From Gnetum montanum (taxonomy: Eukaryota; Streptophyta; Gnetopsida; Gnetales; Gnetaceae): a DNA stretch of 64,000 nt. The notes beneath the pieces were generated by a model. The model made no database searches. It was not told the origin of the DNA and was given only the letters and a program-made list of their open reading frames with translations. The position numbers were made by a program, and so were the translations under genes. How positions within the stretch are numbered: the stretch's first letter is position 1; each line of letters begins with the position of its first letter. Positions 35,440 to 47,470 of this stretch are shown piece after piece. The stretch covers positions 320,029-384,028 of the forward strand of contig MNCI01018990.1 of NCBI GenBank assembly GCA_015680685.1. The letters are read 5' to 3'.

Positions 35440-35600
35440 GCATAGACACATTGGAATATGAGTGTCGCCAACTTCCATCCCTTAATTTAAGATCATCAAT
35501 TGGGAGAAGTTGGGCACTTAGAAATTCAAACAGGTGTTCATTATTTCGGATCTCTCCCTTACAACTCAGTCATGGGGGATATGGCCACCTATGCTAACCA
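35440..35600 (+). other. Pol-loss junction of element G
   Basis: Within about 100 bases the sequence passes from the protease-RT linker (TTGGAATATGAGTGTCGCC) to the post-integrase tail (TTTCGGATCTCTCCC...CAGTCATGGGGG). The identical transition occurs in I at 56,290-56,420. About 2.5 kb present in H between these landmarks is missing. Confidence 0.8.
35571..35579 (+). promoter_or_regulatory. PPT-like motif, copy 1 of element G
   Basis: CAGTCATGGGGG precedes ATATGGCCACC at the end of the residual pol. It is the same word as the true tract at 37,531-37,540. Confidence 0.5.
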
Positions 35601-36311
35601 TATGGGGCCCTCAGTTCTTTTTCGATTTTTTTACACGTTTTTATTTTACAACGTTTTTATCTTACACATTTTTGTTTTACAAATTTATTTAACTTTTCTA
35701 GTTTTTGTTTTACAACTTTCTTTAACTTTTCTTGTTTTTATTTTACAACATCATTATAATTTTTCCATTTTTTGTGTATGTGTGTGATCCACCCTGTAAG
35801 TTTGTCACCCAATAAGTGTTCAGAATGATGGTATGAACTGTTTTCATGTTGATTGCTAATGTTTGGTTTTTACCTTTAACTCATAATGTTGATACTAAGG
35901 TATGTTCCTTTTGATATGGCAGGCAATGAGATCACTTCATCCATCCATCCACTAGTTTCTATGGTCTCTCTCGGCTTGGAAATGTACAGTCTCCTTCTAA
36001 ATAAGAACTTTAACGAATCGGTGAATGGGTATTTCTCAAACTAAGGAAGGACTCAAGGATTGAAAAGGGTGTGACTTCAAGGGAACTTGATGCTTTTATG
36101 TTGGCCATTCTCTTGGGTGCTTGGATGTTTTATTTTTGAGTTTTTCTTGCCACTCCGATGTTATCCAATTATCAGAAGCTGAGTTAATAAAAATAAACAG
36201 TCTTTTCATGGTGTGGTTCTCACACATAAAAACACAAAAAGCAAAAAAAAAAGTGAGAATTCAAAGCACACCCCTTAGATGAAATAAATATTTGAACTAC
36301 AAGCACTGGTT

Positions 36312-36683
36312 ATGGAACTAAAAATGTTCGCTCTAACTAAGGCCCTTCTTTCTTCCCATTCTCTCCTTTGTTTCATCGGAATGGTGGTGACTCTTGGGGA
36401 AGGCATTCTTGTCATCCAAGTGGATGGTTTAGCCAAATGCATTGATGTGAAGTCACTGGATGTGGTTGGTTTGAGGCCAGACGTGGAATGGGATTTGCTA
36501 AGTCACATTAATCATGAAACACACAAGGGGCTGTACCCCACCTTGTTCTTGGGATTCCTTTCCATTCTCTTCTCTCCATCCTTCTCTCCATTGTTCACCT
36601 CATTGGCAGTTGTATCATTAGTGTATATATTTTGGTTGATGCATTGTTTTCTTTTTGGTAAATGCTTGTGGTTAATACTTTAA
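36312..36683 (+). CDS. Possible small membrane protein in the 3' region of element G
   Basis: This is an open frame of 123 codons. The N-terminal half has GLRPDVEWDLLSHINHETH. The C-terminal half is very hydrophobic (FLSILFSPSFSPLF and SLVYIFWLMHCFLF), enough for one or two membrane segments. The same frame is partly open in I (57,234-57,419) and faintly traceable in H (48,333-48,533). Conserved DNA rather than protein may explain this. No family is recognised. Confidence 0.3.
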   Translation: MELKMFALTKALLSSHSLLCFIGMVVTLGEGILVIQVDGLAKCIDVKSLDVVGLRPDVEWDLLSHINHETHKGLYPTLFLGFLSILFSPSFSPLFTSLAVVSLVYIFWLMHCFLFGKCLWLIL

Positions 36684-36945
36684 CTCTTGTTCCAAATAAC
36701 ATTCCCAGAGCCTACAAACTCTTTGAATGTAGGTTTTTTAGGGCATTAAGGGCATGAGCCTGCTTTGGGGAGGACCCACTAACATTCCTATTTGGAGCAT
36801 TAGGTAAATTCTTTCCCCTAACATTTTTTCAATGTAATTTCTTTTGTTCATTTCCATCTTGACATCCACTTTATCAACGTTACCATTTTTCCTTTTTATC
36901 TATCTTATTTACTCCTTTACTTTCTCCATTCTAATGCTACTGGAG

Positions 36946-37175
36946 GTTCGCGATTAGTTATGGGGGTATGGGGCTCAATTTTTTCAATTTTCTCCTAGCC
37001 CCAAATTTTTTGATTTTCTTCCTAACCCCTACACCTTCGGTAGTCATCATTAATATATCCCTAGATCCATATTAGCCATACCACAACCTAGCCAATGGAC
37101 CTACACTGAAGCAAGGTATCAATTACATGATGATTCATTTACCCTTGCTAATATAAGATTGTGTTGTGTGTGTAG
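36946..37175 (+). other. Putative leader intron of element G
   Basis: GGAG|GTTCGC opens and TGTGTGTAG closes a 230-base segment. An ATG follows immediately (37,176). It is positionally equivalent to the better intron of H (49,072-49,373). The donor here is weak. A PPT-like ATGGGGGTA lies at 36,960-36,968. Confidence 0.4.
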
Positions 37176-37350
37176 ATGGCGATCATACAAACAACGGATT
37201 GGATCTGGAGCAAACACTTGGAATGGAGCAGTGCTAAAGCAGCTATGTAAGGAGCAAGATCGATGGCGCGCTTACAGATGGACAACAAAGGCACAATGTT
37301 GGCATTGGTAGTAGCAACACTTCTCTCTCTCTCTCTTTCTTTCTCTATTG
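37176..37350 (+). pseudogene. Short ORF replacing ORF2 in element G
   Basis: The ATG abuts the putative splice acceptor. G and I are clearly related here but differ by one indel, so the frames diverge. The frame shared by both encodes TWNGxVLKQLCKE followed by AYRWT. In G it ends at a stop near 37,310. No known family. Confidence 0.35.
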
Positions 37351-37530
37351 CCAACTAAGGCCTGATGTCATTGTAATAAGGTGTTCACCCTTGTTGTCAA
37401 GAACACCAGTTTTGTCCAATCTTGTAATGATGATCCGTTCACATGTCATCCCATTAGTTCCATTCCCCTCAATAATTCCATACCTTCCCAATATTATTAT
37501 AAGGAACTTAAGGATGAGTTTTCATTTAGT

Positions 37531-37540
37531 CATGGGGGTA
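37531..37540 (+). promoter_or_regulatory. Polypurine tract of element G
   Basis: CATGGGGGTA immediately precedes the 3' LTR. Upstream bases (AGGATGAGTTTTCATTTAGT) are conserved in H and I. This is the expected primer site for plus-strand DNA synthesis. Confidence 0.8.
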
Positions 37541-38475
37541 TGATGAGACGCGATTCGCATGAGCTGTGATATCACATCATCCCTTGCGATGTCACGTACG
37601 TGATATCACGGTCCGCCGCCAAATCTATAAATAAGAGGTGGAACTCCCCTTATTTTCCATCCTAGGCTAGAAGTAGGAAAACTTTGGCAGATTGATCACT
37701 CTAGAGATAGAATATTTTCCATGTGCCCATAGTAGGAGTCCCCAAGTGAACGGATCTTTATTCGAACAACATTGTACCTAAACGCAAGTTGCGTACAGCA
37801 ATAAAGATGAGCTTTGTGGATAAACCTTGCAGTGCATGGAATAGGATTTATTAATTGTTATTTATTACCCTGTAATAGCATGACATGAGTACTACTTGAT
37901 TACGAGCATTTACGAATATGTACGGCTAATCAAGGAATCGGCTGCTCATCGCGATTAGATTCTCTCACCCTCAACTCCTAGAATGCAGAATAAGTATGAC
38001 TTGATTACGAGCATCTAAGGATGTGTACGGCTAGTTAAGGAATGGATGCTCATTATGCTTAGGCTAGTTAAGTGCCTCAGTACGACCACTTCGAGCATGT
38101 GCATTATGCATGGTGATCCCAGTAACGATTAGTGTTTGGTAGCCGCGGTTGCATAGTTTAGGATGTGTATGGTCAGTGGGAATGAATGCTAACGCTAGTT
38201 AATTTAGAATTAGTTCATTAGTTAGAGTTAGTTAGTTTCTCAACCCTTCACCTCGATAGCATAGGAGAAAAGCATAAAAGACTATAAAAATCATATACCT
38301 TGGACTTACTTAACCATACACTGTGACAACTACAAGTAAGTCTGGGAAGACAATGAATGATTAACCCCAAGTGTTCCATGGGGCGTATAGGCACTTAGTC
38401 TATGGAGTTCGACCGGATCATGCGTGCTACACTCGTTTTGTATGGTTGAGTGTAGGGGTACCTTGCCACTCATCA
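37541..38475 (+). repeat. 3' LTR of element G
   Basis: The LTR is 935 bp, TGATGAGACG...CTCATCA, with TATAAATA at 37,626 and AATAAA near 37,801. It is followed by the ATAGT duplication and then by the rest of F's LTR. Confidence 0.93.
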
Positions 38476-39143
38476 ATAGTTGTACAAAATCTTTGTTCAA
38501 GTGGATTATTCTTGGGCATAGTTCATGGCTGAAAATAAAGATTGAGATTATTTTCCACCATTGTAGCATTCTACTTAGTTCATTTTTACTTAGTTTGATT
38601 TTACTTTTCAACATGTTTACTTAAGTCATTTATAATTTCCAAGTACTTTACTTTTTCCCATATCTTTAAGTAAGGTGATATAAGTATGACTGGTTTTGAG
38701 CATGTAGTATAATCATTTGGTAATCAAATAGTGAGTTTGCTTGATTCACTCAGTAATGGATTCACTTGGTAATCCCAGTGATGGTTATATGAGATTTTTG
38801 ACATGTATGACAGGAAAGGAGTGAATACTTCTCGCTATAGTCTAGCATTAATACTTATCGCTATAGGCTAGCATTAGTTTACATTTTCATTACACTTAGG
38901 ATTAGACTTCATTTGAATTTTCATCATGTTGGTGTTTAGGATAATTCAGGTCATACAACATCAACCTATCATAGTTAAACCATATAGCTTGAATTTTGCT
39001 AACTCAAAGTGAGAAGACAATGATCATGAACTGAATCTCAACTGCTAGTGAATCTACATTGGACATTCACATATTATGATCAAGTTGCACATGAACACTC
39101 ATGACTTATATGGTGAAGTGTTTTAATACCTAACCACTCATCA
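38476..39143 (+). repeat. 5' LTR of element F, second part
   Basis: It resumes with R/U5-like sequence (AATAAAGATTGAG near 38,535) and ends CCACTCATCA. With the 31,195-31,384 piece it totals about 860 bp, in line with the 829-990 bp of the other LTRs. Confidence 0.8.
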
Positions 39144-39163
39144 TTGGCATCGTTGCTATGGAT
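39144..39163 (+). promoter_or_regulatory. Primer-binding site of element F
   Basis: TTGGCATCGTTGCTATGGAT follows the LTR end. It is a mutated tRNA-Asp-type site like those of G, H and I. Confidence 0.75.
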
Positions 39164-39284
39164 GCATTAATGTTTGCTAAGTAGATGATTTTTCAAAGTT
39201 TGTTGTATTAAGCATCATCAAGCACATCCTACATAGCTAAAACAAATTTGCCAAAGTACACACTTAAGGTTTTAATCATTTAAT

Positions 39285-40520
39285 ATGGCTTCTACAAATA
39301 AGGAGAAATCACCACCTGATAATGAATCTAATAAGAATTATGAAAGGGAATATAATGAAGAGGACTAGAGTGTGCCTATGCAAACTAGAATCTCCTATGC
39401 TTATACTAATCTATACTCTACTAACTTCACATCTATTTTGCACTAGGATGAACAACTAAGATGGAGAGATTTAAATGGAAACATTGTCTTGCCTCTAGAA
39501 TGTTCTGCATCATCAATGTTTCAAGCAATCCTTATGAGGTCAAGCCTTAGCCATGTACAAGAAGGTTACCACATCACCAAGCACATGAGTAGGCCTTACC
39601 AACCAACCAAAGCTTAAGTAAGAAGGAACGCTACTATGAAGACAAGGCATGAGCTTAGCAAGGTAAAGAAAGTACCTCTAATAGTTATCCTAGAGGAAAG
39701 AGACAATGCTATGTTCCACATAGAGAAATTCTATCAAACCCATGGATCTCAATCTCAAATACTATTCATTTGTTTTGAAGATTCCATTAAGATACAATTG
39801 AATTTCACTCTTGTAGAAACACCCAAATAAGATAAGAAAGACTCTACATATAGGAGGAGCTCGAGGCCTAAAACTTCCACTAAATCAAAAAACGATGAAG
39901 TAAGAAGTCATAGAAGGAGAACTAGCCAACACCATTCTCCAACTTCTTCCTCTTCCTCCTCACACTCCTCTAGAGATTATGAAAAAAGACAAAGAAGAAT
40001 GAGGGATCATGATAGGGAAATATGAAAGGATCCTAAAAGACATGAGCATCAAAGAAGACATCATGATGGAGAAGAAGATAACCATGAGAGAATAGAAAGG
40101 GTTAGATATGATGAGAGAAAGTGTTATGAGCATTGAAGGGCTCAACACTACAACAAATATCATGAACTCAAATATTATGAAGAACCCTTATTACCCACTC
40201 GCAACATGATTAATATTAAGCAAGAAGTGTATATTCCTACTAGGCATGTAAGGGATAGTCACATCAAGCAACTAGACATGAACAATATTCCAAAATTTGA
40301 AGGTGAATACAATGTAGATCCACATCACCATCTTCAAGCCTTTCATGATGTCTATGCCTTGCAAAATATTAATAATGGTTGGTAGAAACTAAATTTTTTT
40401 CTAGAATACTCATAAAGAAAGCAAATAGCTGGTATCAATTATTAGAATCAAAATCAATTTGAAGATGGAGTACCATGCTAAAGCTCTTTAATGATAAGTA
40501 CCAAACTTATTCTAGAGTAT
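39285..40520 (+). pseudogene. Gag of element F, first part
   Basis: The ATG at 39,285 opens MASTNKEKSPPDNES, then ...NFTSILH and DEQLRWRDLNGNIVLPLE (about 39,450-39,500). A charged Arg/His/Glu-rich stretch covers 39,850-40,150. The capsid region follows with LDMNNIPKFEGEYN near 40,275, and the frame breaks inside KLFNDKYQTYSRV at 40,520, where H inserted. The rest of the same capsid helix region resumes at 60,401. Confidence 0.85.
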
Positions 40521-41401
40521 TGATGAAGCATCTAGTCCACTACATTGACTGGGCCATGTTGACAAAGCCTCATTAACACGGCCACGTCAATGTGACCCCA
40601 TCGATGCATCTTTCCAGGCATTGACGTGGCCTCATCAATGTAGAGTCCATTTTCCTCTATAAATAGGCATGCACCTATCACATTTATATCACCTTTTGTT
40701 CAAGTTATAGTGAAGCCCTTGCAGTCTGTTTTTGCAAGAGTTAGATTATTTTCCAAGTGCCCGTAGACATAGTTTGAAGGATGTACGACTCTTTATTTGA
40801 GTGCTAATGTACCTAAGCCCATTGGCATGAACGACAATAAAGATGAGGTTTTTGAACATTCCTTGCAGCATTTGAACTAGATTAATTAAGCATTAATATT
40901 TTAATACTTTAATAATTTTAATGTTGTTTGTTATCACTTTATAGTTATAGTATGTTTTAGTAGTCCATGAGAACACATAAGCATGACCACCTCGTACATA
41001 TGTCTAACACTTGGCAACCCAGTGACACTTAATGTCTGTAAACCTAGTAGTGGTTAAGACATGCTTGGGATGTGCACGAAGGATGGGACCAGTTGCTTAT
41101 GCTAGGGATAGTTGAGCGATAGTGTAGTAAAATCTTACATTATCTAGCCTTTTACCCCTATATTAGAAGAATTAAATATTATAGATAAAAGAAAACATAT
41201 AAAAATCATATGCCTTAGAATCACTTAACCATCATTCTAGAATGTCACAAGTGAGGTTGAGAGGACAACGACCATTCTAACTAGGATTTTGATGGTTAGA
41301 ATACTATGCGTAAGTGCTCTTAGTCTTTAGAATTTAACTGGATCACGTGTGAATGCTCATGATTCATATGGTTGGGTGTAGGGGTATCTCAAAAATCATC
41401 A
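40521..41401 (+). repeat. 5' LTR of element H
   Basis: The LTR is 881 bp and starts TGATGAAGCATC. U3 contains the perfect inverted pair GGCCACGTCAATG (40,580-40,592) and CATTGACGTGGCC (40,619-40,631). TATAAATA is at 40,658 and AATAAA near 40,842. Unlike G and I it lacks the GATATC cluster. Confidence 0.93.
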
Positions 41402-41421
41402 TTGGCACCATTTCTAGGGAC
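41402..41421 (+). promoter_or_regulatory. Primer-binding site of element H
   Basis: TTGGCACCATTTCTAGGGAC follows the LTR. It resembles the tRNA-Asp complement, with several substitutions. Confidence 0.75.
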
Positions 41422-41563
41422 TATTAGTCTCACTTGCACTATCTAGCCTTAGCAAGATCATCACTCACTTTGTTGGAATGGACCCATAATGTCAAAATCT
41501 ACTCACGCTAGGAGACTTAGGTAAGAGTAACGCACACCTAGTTATTTGTTGTTTAACATTAGC

Positions 41564-43510
41564 ATGTCTTCTTCTCATAGGCAAGAAGAATCCAATCCAC
41601 AAGTGCCCCAGGAATGTTGGGTGGTGTATACGCATTTGGATGAGTATATACCCAACTTCACCTTCATCCTACATCAGGATGAGTAAATGCAATGGAGAGA
41701 TATGGAGGGCAATATTATATTGCCCCTTGATCGATTGGTTCTTAGAATTCTGCTCCAAACTCTCACCAGATTGGGCATTTAGGACCAAGTTGAGGAGTAC
41801 ATTATGGAGGATCACAATTTTCTGGACTATCATCCAAATGAGGCACAATGTAAATGGGACTTGCAACAAGCACAACACCATGAACAAGAAAAGGGCAAAT
41901 GGTCCAATAACCCTTTGTCCCTATAGGCCCAACATGATGATGAGGAACTTGTTTCTCGCAGTCCCCGTTCTTCCACATCTCTACCCTCATGTCAGAACTT
42001 CTGATCTATCATACAGAGTAAAGGTTCAAGTGAATAGGAGTTCTAGGATGCTGAGGGATCTCTCGGAGGAGATCATGGTGAAGGTGAAGATGGACATGAA
42101 TATCAAGGCCATTGTCATGAAAGAGGAGGTGATCAATATAGTGGGGGTGGTAGTCCTTCCCCTCTTCTCATTGCCCTCTTTCCACCTTAGCTTCATTAGG
42201 TTCTAAATCCAATCACAATCATCATAGGAGGGATCATGATGATGGTGATCATTGAGATCAACATGATTGAGAATGTTGATGAGAACGTTGTGACCAAGGG
42301 CATGGATGATCATGGGAGGCTCACCATCATGAAAGGAGAGGTAGCAGAGACCATCACAGATGCCATGGCCATCATTGGGACCATGACTTGGATGAACCAC
42401 TACTTGCCACTCGAAGCATGCTCAACATAGCAGAGGTAGTTCAAATGCCTACTAAGCACTTGAGAGATAGTTGGATCAAGTGCCTTGATATGAACAACAT
42501 CCCAAGATTTGAAGGGGGATATAATGGTGATTCACAGACTCACTTGCAAGCATTTCATGACACCTACATCCTACAGAATATTGAAAATGAATGGCAAAAA
42601 CTCAAGCTATTCCCCCAAACACTCATCAAGGAAGCAGAAAGCTAGTACTGATCTTTGGAGCTGGAATCAATTAGGCGATGGAGTACGATGCTAGAGCTCT
42701 TCAATGAAAAATACCAAACTTACTCCAGAGTGTCTAATCTGAGACAATAGATTCAAGGGTGGAAACAATGTAGCCATGAACCCTTGGATGCAACCATGGG
42801 TAGATATTACTCCTTGTTGCACCGATGCCTTGGTCATGGCTACTCCCAATGGGAATAGCTTTGCCATGTCATAGATGAGCTTTATTTCAAAATAAGAAGG
42901 ACCCTTGGCATTTATGCTCAAGGATGGCTATCTGAGCTATGGGCTCATCAACTTCAGCGATTAATTGAGTAGCTAGCCAAGGAAGAGGAAGAAGTCCAGA
43001 AATAGAAAAGTGTAGAAAAATATAATTAGGACCCTTCCATCCAAAAGAGGGAAGTCCAATTCTATGAAGATGAGGAGAAGTCACCATTAGATGTAGTGGT
43101 GAATAGGAAGACCTTGCCCATACAAAAATTTTCTTCTGAAATTTTGGCCAAGGTGGACAAGATGTGGGATTCTTTGGATGAAAAATTCCAAAGTATTTTA
43201 AAAATCACAGAAGAATCCAAAGAATAGAGTAATGATTAAGATCGAAAAAGGAGAAAAGAGGCTAAACATGCCTACCACAAAGGTAAGGGCAAAGTTGCTG
43301 TGGTAGAACAAGTTGTAGACTCTAACACTAAGGAAGATGATTAATGTAACATATGCTAGTACAAACATCCTAAGGGATGTTGCCCCATGGTGTCACATTT
43401 GCAAGAGTTTGGGGTGTATGCTCTAAATCCTCACTTAGAAAAAAGGCAAACACCCCGGAGATTGCCTTATCCCCAAGGAAATTCTAGGCAGTTCCACTAG
43501 TAATAGCAAT
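41564..43510 (+). pseudogene. Gag of element H
   Basis: The start MSSSHRQEESNPQ is followed by LDEYIPNFTFILHQDE. Capsid segments are LDMNNIPRFEGGYN near 42,490, HLQAFHDTYILQNIE near 42,540 and LELFNEKYQTYSRVSNL near 42,690. A Lys/Glu-rich linker follows (43,000-43,270), then the Cys/His cluster near 43,355 (KHPKGCCPMVSHLQEFGVY). The first Cys pair survives as NIC. A stop interrupts the N-terminal domain near 41,686 and more follow. It is collinear with gag of D, F, G and I. Confidence 0.87.
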
Positions 43511-44119
43511 ATTATCCAAGTGGAGCTCCACTACAACCGTATGAGAACTACTAGCAATGGTAGCACCCACAATTGTGGGGGATGCCACCCCCAAGGCTGT
43601 AGTACCCTTGCTGACATCTGGATCCTTATGGGTACTACATTCAGTAGCCAATCTCCCCACATGACTCTTCTAGTCACACAACCTTCCAAAATCATCACTA
43701 TCCCCCAAAATACTTTTGGGCACAATCTCTATCACCTAAGGGGGAAAACCCACACCTGCACTATCCTCTTCCATCTCCTTCTACCATACCTATCCATCAA
43801 CCCTCAACTTAGCTACCTCCTACTCCACCCATGCAAGGAGAAATACCTCCATAAGCACAACAGTGTAATGCCACACGGGTCGTCAATTTAGAACTAACTT
43901 CTTAGCCGAGCAGGTCAGAATCAAAACCACAGAAACATTCCTTTTTTCAACTTAATAACCTAAACACATCCTCACACTCACCTGTGGCCAGTGCCCCTAT
44001 ATCTCCAACTGCCTTTAATGCTTAATCCTTCAAGTGACCTTTGAACCAAATGTCTTCTGAAGTGCAAACCATCATGTCAACATATGATGTGATAGACTAG
44101 ATCAAGGCAAGTCATCTTT

Positions 44120-44520
44120 CTCAGAAATTGGTTGATTTGGAAAGCCCCCTCATATACCTTCAAGTGGTAGGAAACAAGCGATGGAAAGCTCTTTTTGATT
44201 CGGGTTAGGTGTCAACTTAATTTCACATGATATGTATAAGACTTGGAACCTACCTCTGTTAAAGAAAAGCAACATTCTGCTTGAGTTGGTAGACCAATCC
44301 ATTACTGTTCCCTTGGGATTGGTATAAGATATCATGACCACCATTTGTGGGTGGTCCTACCCTACTGATTTCCTAGCGATCTGTGTCAATAATTGCAAGG
44401 GGGACTTCTCGATTATAATGAGAATAGCATGGCTTAGCACTGTGGATGCACGTTTAGGACTATGAGATCTCTCCCTGAAATTTTCAAGGAAAATCCTTTT
44501 GGAAAGATTGAGAAGAAGTG
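44120..44520 (+). pseudogene. Protease of element H
   Basis: ESPLIYLQVVGNKRWKALF leads to the catalytic Asp at about 44,200 (read as FDSG), directly followed by a stop and frame change. Then come LKKSNILLELVDQSITVPLG and DFSIIMRIAWLSTVDARLG. The catalytic Asp survives here, whereas D and F have Tyr at that position. Confidence 0.85.
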
Positions 44521-44839
44521 TGTTCCATGCATTGTGTACAGTGACTCTGGGTGAAACTGTGCACAACAACTCTGGTTTGTTTACCAAACATCCATTCAAG
44601 CATGCAGTCAGTGTGCCATTGAATCACAAATTCAACAATGCCCGTGCGTAGTAGCCATTAACTAAGAAGGCACCTAGTGACTAATCATTGACTCTGATAG
44701 TAGTGCCCTATGCATGGAATCCTTTGAGAGCCTTGTATGTACCTATATGGGGAGCATAGATGAAATGGAATAGGTCCATCAACAACTTTTCACTACTAAT
44801 GATGCTACTGATTGGGGAAAGCTACAGATCCTTGAAAGC

Positions 44840-46070
44840 TTTAAATAGGAGCCCCTAGAACTAAAACCCTTATCGGTCAATCTAGAATATGCATTCTTAC
44901 ATAATAGTAAGCTTGTAATAATCAATGCCACTCTTGTTCCAAAGAAAAAAAAGAAGTTGCTAAGGATGGTGAATAAGTGGTTGACTGCCTTCGCATGGTC
45001 ATATCCTGAGTTAACAAGGATTGTTCCTAGGTTATGCCAACATCAAATCTATATTGACCCTCCCATGAAGCCATGATGACAGCCACAAAGATGATTGAAT
45101 CCCAAACTTAAACAGATCATCAAGGATGAAATTGAGCAATTGCTAAAGGCAAGATTCATCTACCACATTGTGGATAGCAAGTGGGTCAGCCCACTCATTA
45201 TTGTGCCAAAAAAGGATGGAAAATGAATAGTCTATATCAGTTTTCAATTACTAAATATGGCAACCTTTAAGGATCATTTTCCACTTCCATTTGTGGACCA
45301 GGTGTTGGATACCATTTTAGGGCATTGTTACTATAGCTTCTTGGATGGTTATAGGGGCTGTAACTGAATCCAGATTGCACTAGAGGACTAGGCCAAGATA
45401 ATGTTTATGAGTCCCTGGGGGGATTTTGCATATAGGAAGATGCCCTTTGGCCTATGTAATGCACCTGCAACCTTCCAATGCCTTATCCTCAACATCTTCC
45501 AGTAGCAAATTGGTAATGGTGTAGAAAGTTTTTGGATGACTTCTCCACCTATGAAGCAACATTCGAGCAAGCCTTGAATCACCTTGAGAAGGTTTTGAAG
45601 CAATGTGTAGAAACTTACGACTCAACTGGCAAAAGAGCCATCTAATGATCCAAGAAGGCATTATTTTAGGACATTGAATTTCACAAGAAGGGATCAGAGT
45701 GGATCTTGAGAAAATCAGGGTTATCCAAGGAATTACCAGTCAGTTGGGAACTGTAAGGACCATTCAATCATTCCTTGGACATACTAGCTACTACTGGTGC
45801 TTCATCGAGAATTTTTCAAAGATCACCAAGCCATTAGTGGAGCTAATAAAGAAAGATGCTCCATTTTTCTAGACTAGGAAATGTGAATCTGCATTCCAAA
45901 TTCTAAAGAAAAAACTTGTAGAAACTCCAATTCTATGAGCCCTTGATTGGTCCAGACCATTTCACATCATGATGGATGTGTCTAATTATGCATTGGGGGT
46001 CGTGCTCACATAGTTGGATGATTAGAAGTGTCCATATTACATCCACTATGAAAGCCAAAGTATTATGGGT
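44840..46070 (+). pseudogene. Reverse transcriptase of element H
   Basis: RT blocks in order are KLVIINATLVPKKKKK near 44,910, NPKLKQIIKDEIEQLLKA near 45,100, SPLIIVPKKDGK near 45,190, FQLLNMATFKDHFPLPFVDQ near 45,245, FLDGY near 45,340, FAYRKMPFGLCNAPATF near 45,425 and the catalytic FLDDF with both aspartates at 45,535-45,540 (Phe-Leu replaces the more usual Tyr-Val). Connection-domain sequence runs to about 46,070 in other frames. There are many stops, but the motif order is complete. Confidence 0.9.
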
Positions 46071-46175
46071 GCTTAGCTACGGTGGCTCATGATCCTTCAA
46101 GAATTCGATCTTACTATGGTAGACAAAAAGGGAACTAAGAATGTGGTTGTCGATCACTTGTCTTGGTTTTGATGG
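46065..46175 (+). pseudogene. RNase H of element H, core deleted
   Basis: Sequence passes from the RNase H beginning (CPYYIHYESQSIMGA near 46,050) to its end (ILQEFDLTMVDKKGTKN near 46,095). Roughly 150-200 bases that encode EFMAMVYVLEKFRHYVLGY and HIDH in F are missing. A catalytic RNase H cannot be made. Confidence 0.8.
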
Positions 46176-46199
46176 AATAACATGGAGGAGGAGAGCCCA

Positions 46200-47470
46200 C
46201 TCTCTGACTAGTTTCCAGATGAACTCCTCTTTGCTGGAGCAATAGCAAAGGAGGCACCCATAGAATCAAATTGGTCTGATGACATCCTTATCTATCTTCT
46301 TACACAAGAGCTACCAAAGGAGTCAGATCATTGGAAGTAACAAAGGTTTCTTCATAGAGCCAAGCAATTCATGGAAATTAATGGATATCTTTACAAGGTA
46401 TGTGCAGATGGCTTGGTGCGATGGTGCATCCTTGATGCAGATCAATTGTGTATCCTCCAAGATGCTCATGAGGGCCCTTGTGGGGGCCATTATGCAAGAA
46501 GATGCATGGCCATTAAGATCCTACTTGCAGGTTACTACTAGCCTACACTCTTCATAGATGCTCAATGGTTCATCTGCTCCTATGATCGATGTCAAAGAGA
46601 TGGTGGGATGATGACAAGAATGGAGGGACCTTAATAGTGGATCTAGCCACTAGAACCCTTTGACATTTGGGGCATTGACTTCATGGGCCTCATTGCACCC
46701 ATGTTAAATGGAAAGGCATACATTATTATTGTGGTGGACTACTATACAAAGTGGGTAGAGGCATCAACCATCATCGACTATTCCTCAACCATGACCACAC
46801 AATTTGTTCAATAGCAAATCGTGAACAGGTTTGGGGTGTCATGTGCACTAATTTCAGATAATGGCACTCACTTCATGGGTGCTACTTTTCATAAACTCAT
46901 GTAGCATTTGGGAGTAGAACATAAACTAACAACACCCTATCACCATGAAGCCAATGGCCAAGCCGAAGTCACAAACTGGGAGATTGCAAAGATCCTAACT
47001 AGGACGATTAGCAAATATAAGACGGATTGGAGCAAAAAACTTAACGATGCACTTTGGCCCTACCGCTCAACTTGGAAACTTTCAAAACTACCAATGCTCC
47101 TGATTTAGGCAAAACTCTGAACACTATCCACTGCAAGTGACTTAGGTCTTGACTTACCCCTAGCACAACGAGAATCACTCATCAACTTAAATGTGCTAGA
47201 TGAGAATCGATTAGTATCCCTATCATCAAATGAGGTGCATAAGGCATATAAAAAAAATTTCATGACCTTAGGATTTGAAAGGTAACATTTTAATGTGGAG
47301 ATAAGGTTCTTTATTGGAACCCCACATATGTGCTGCAATGGAGCAAGTTTCAAACATTGTGAGAGGGACCTTATATCATTTGCTAGACCTTTCCATTCGG
47401 GGCCCTACTCATACACAAACTTGAAGATCCAACAAAAACATAGTTGGTCAACATGAAATAATTAAAACCC
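46200..47470 (+). pseudogene. Integrase of element H
   Basis: The zinc-binding domain spans about 46,360-46,615 (DAHEGPCGGHYARRCMAIK, then SYDRCQRDGG). The core retains the complete triad: Asp at 46,677 (WGIDFMG), Asp at 46,857 (ISDNGTHF) and Glu at 46,965 (NGQAEVTN). The last two codons are 108 nt apart, exactly D,D35E. The C-terminal part includes WSKKLNDALWPYRSTWKL and a late YWNP motif near 47,310. Stops interrupt the frame, yet this is the best-preserved integrase here. Confidence 0.92.

Larger units (their letters stand above)
31385..38475 (+). mobile_element. Element G: complete non-autonomous gag-protease retrotransposon
   Basis: Both LTRs, primer-binding site, gag, protease and polypurine tract are present, but RT, RNase H, integrase and ORF2 are absent. 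Flanks ACAGT (31,380-31,384) and ATAGT (38,476-38,480) are a 5-bp target duplication with one change. The layout equals element I, including the loss junction. The LTRs differ at about 17 of 230 compared bases, nearly all transitions. It inserted into F's 5' LTR. Movement would need enzymes from an autonomous relative such as an intact H-type element (inference). Confidence 0.9.

Noticed and set aside
41640-42430. Open frame of 188 codons in an alternate frame of element H gag, and its neighbours
   Set aside because: It is shifted from the gag frame shared with I and G; His/Asp codons read out of frame stay open by chance.
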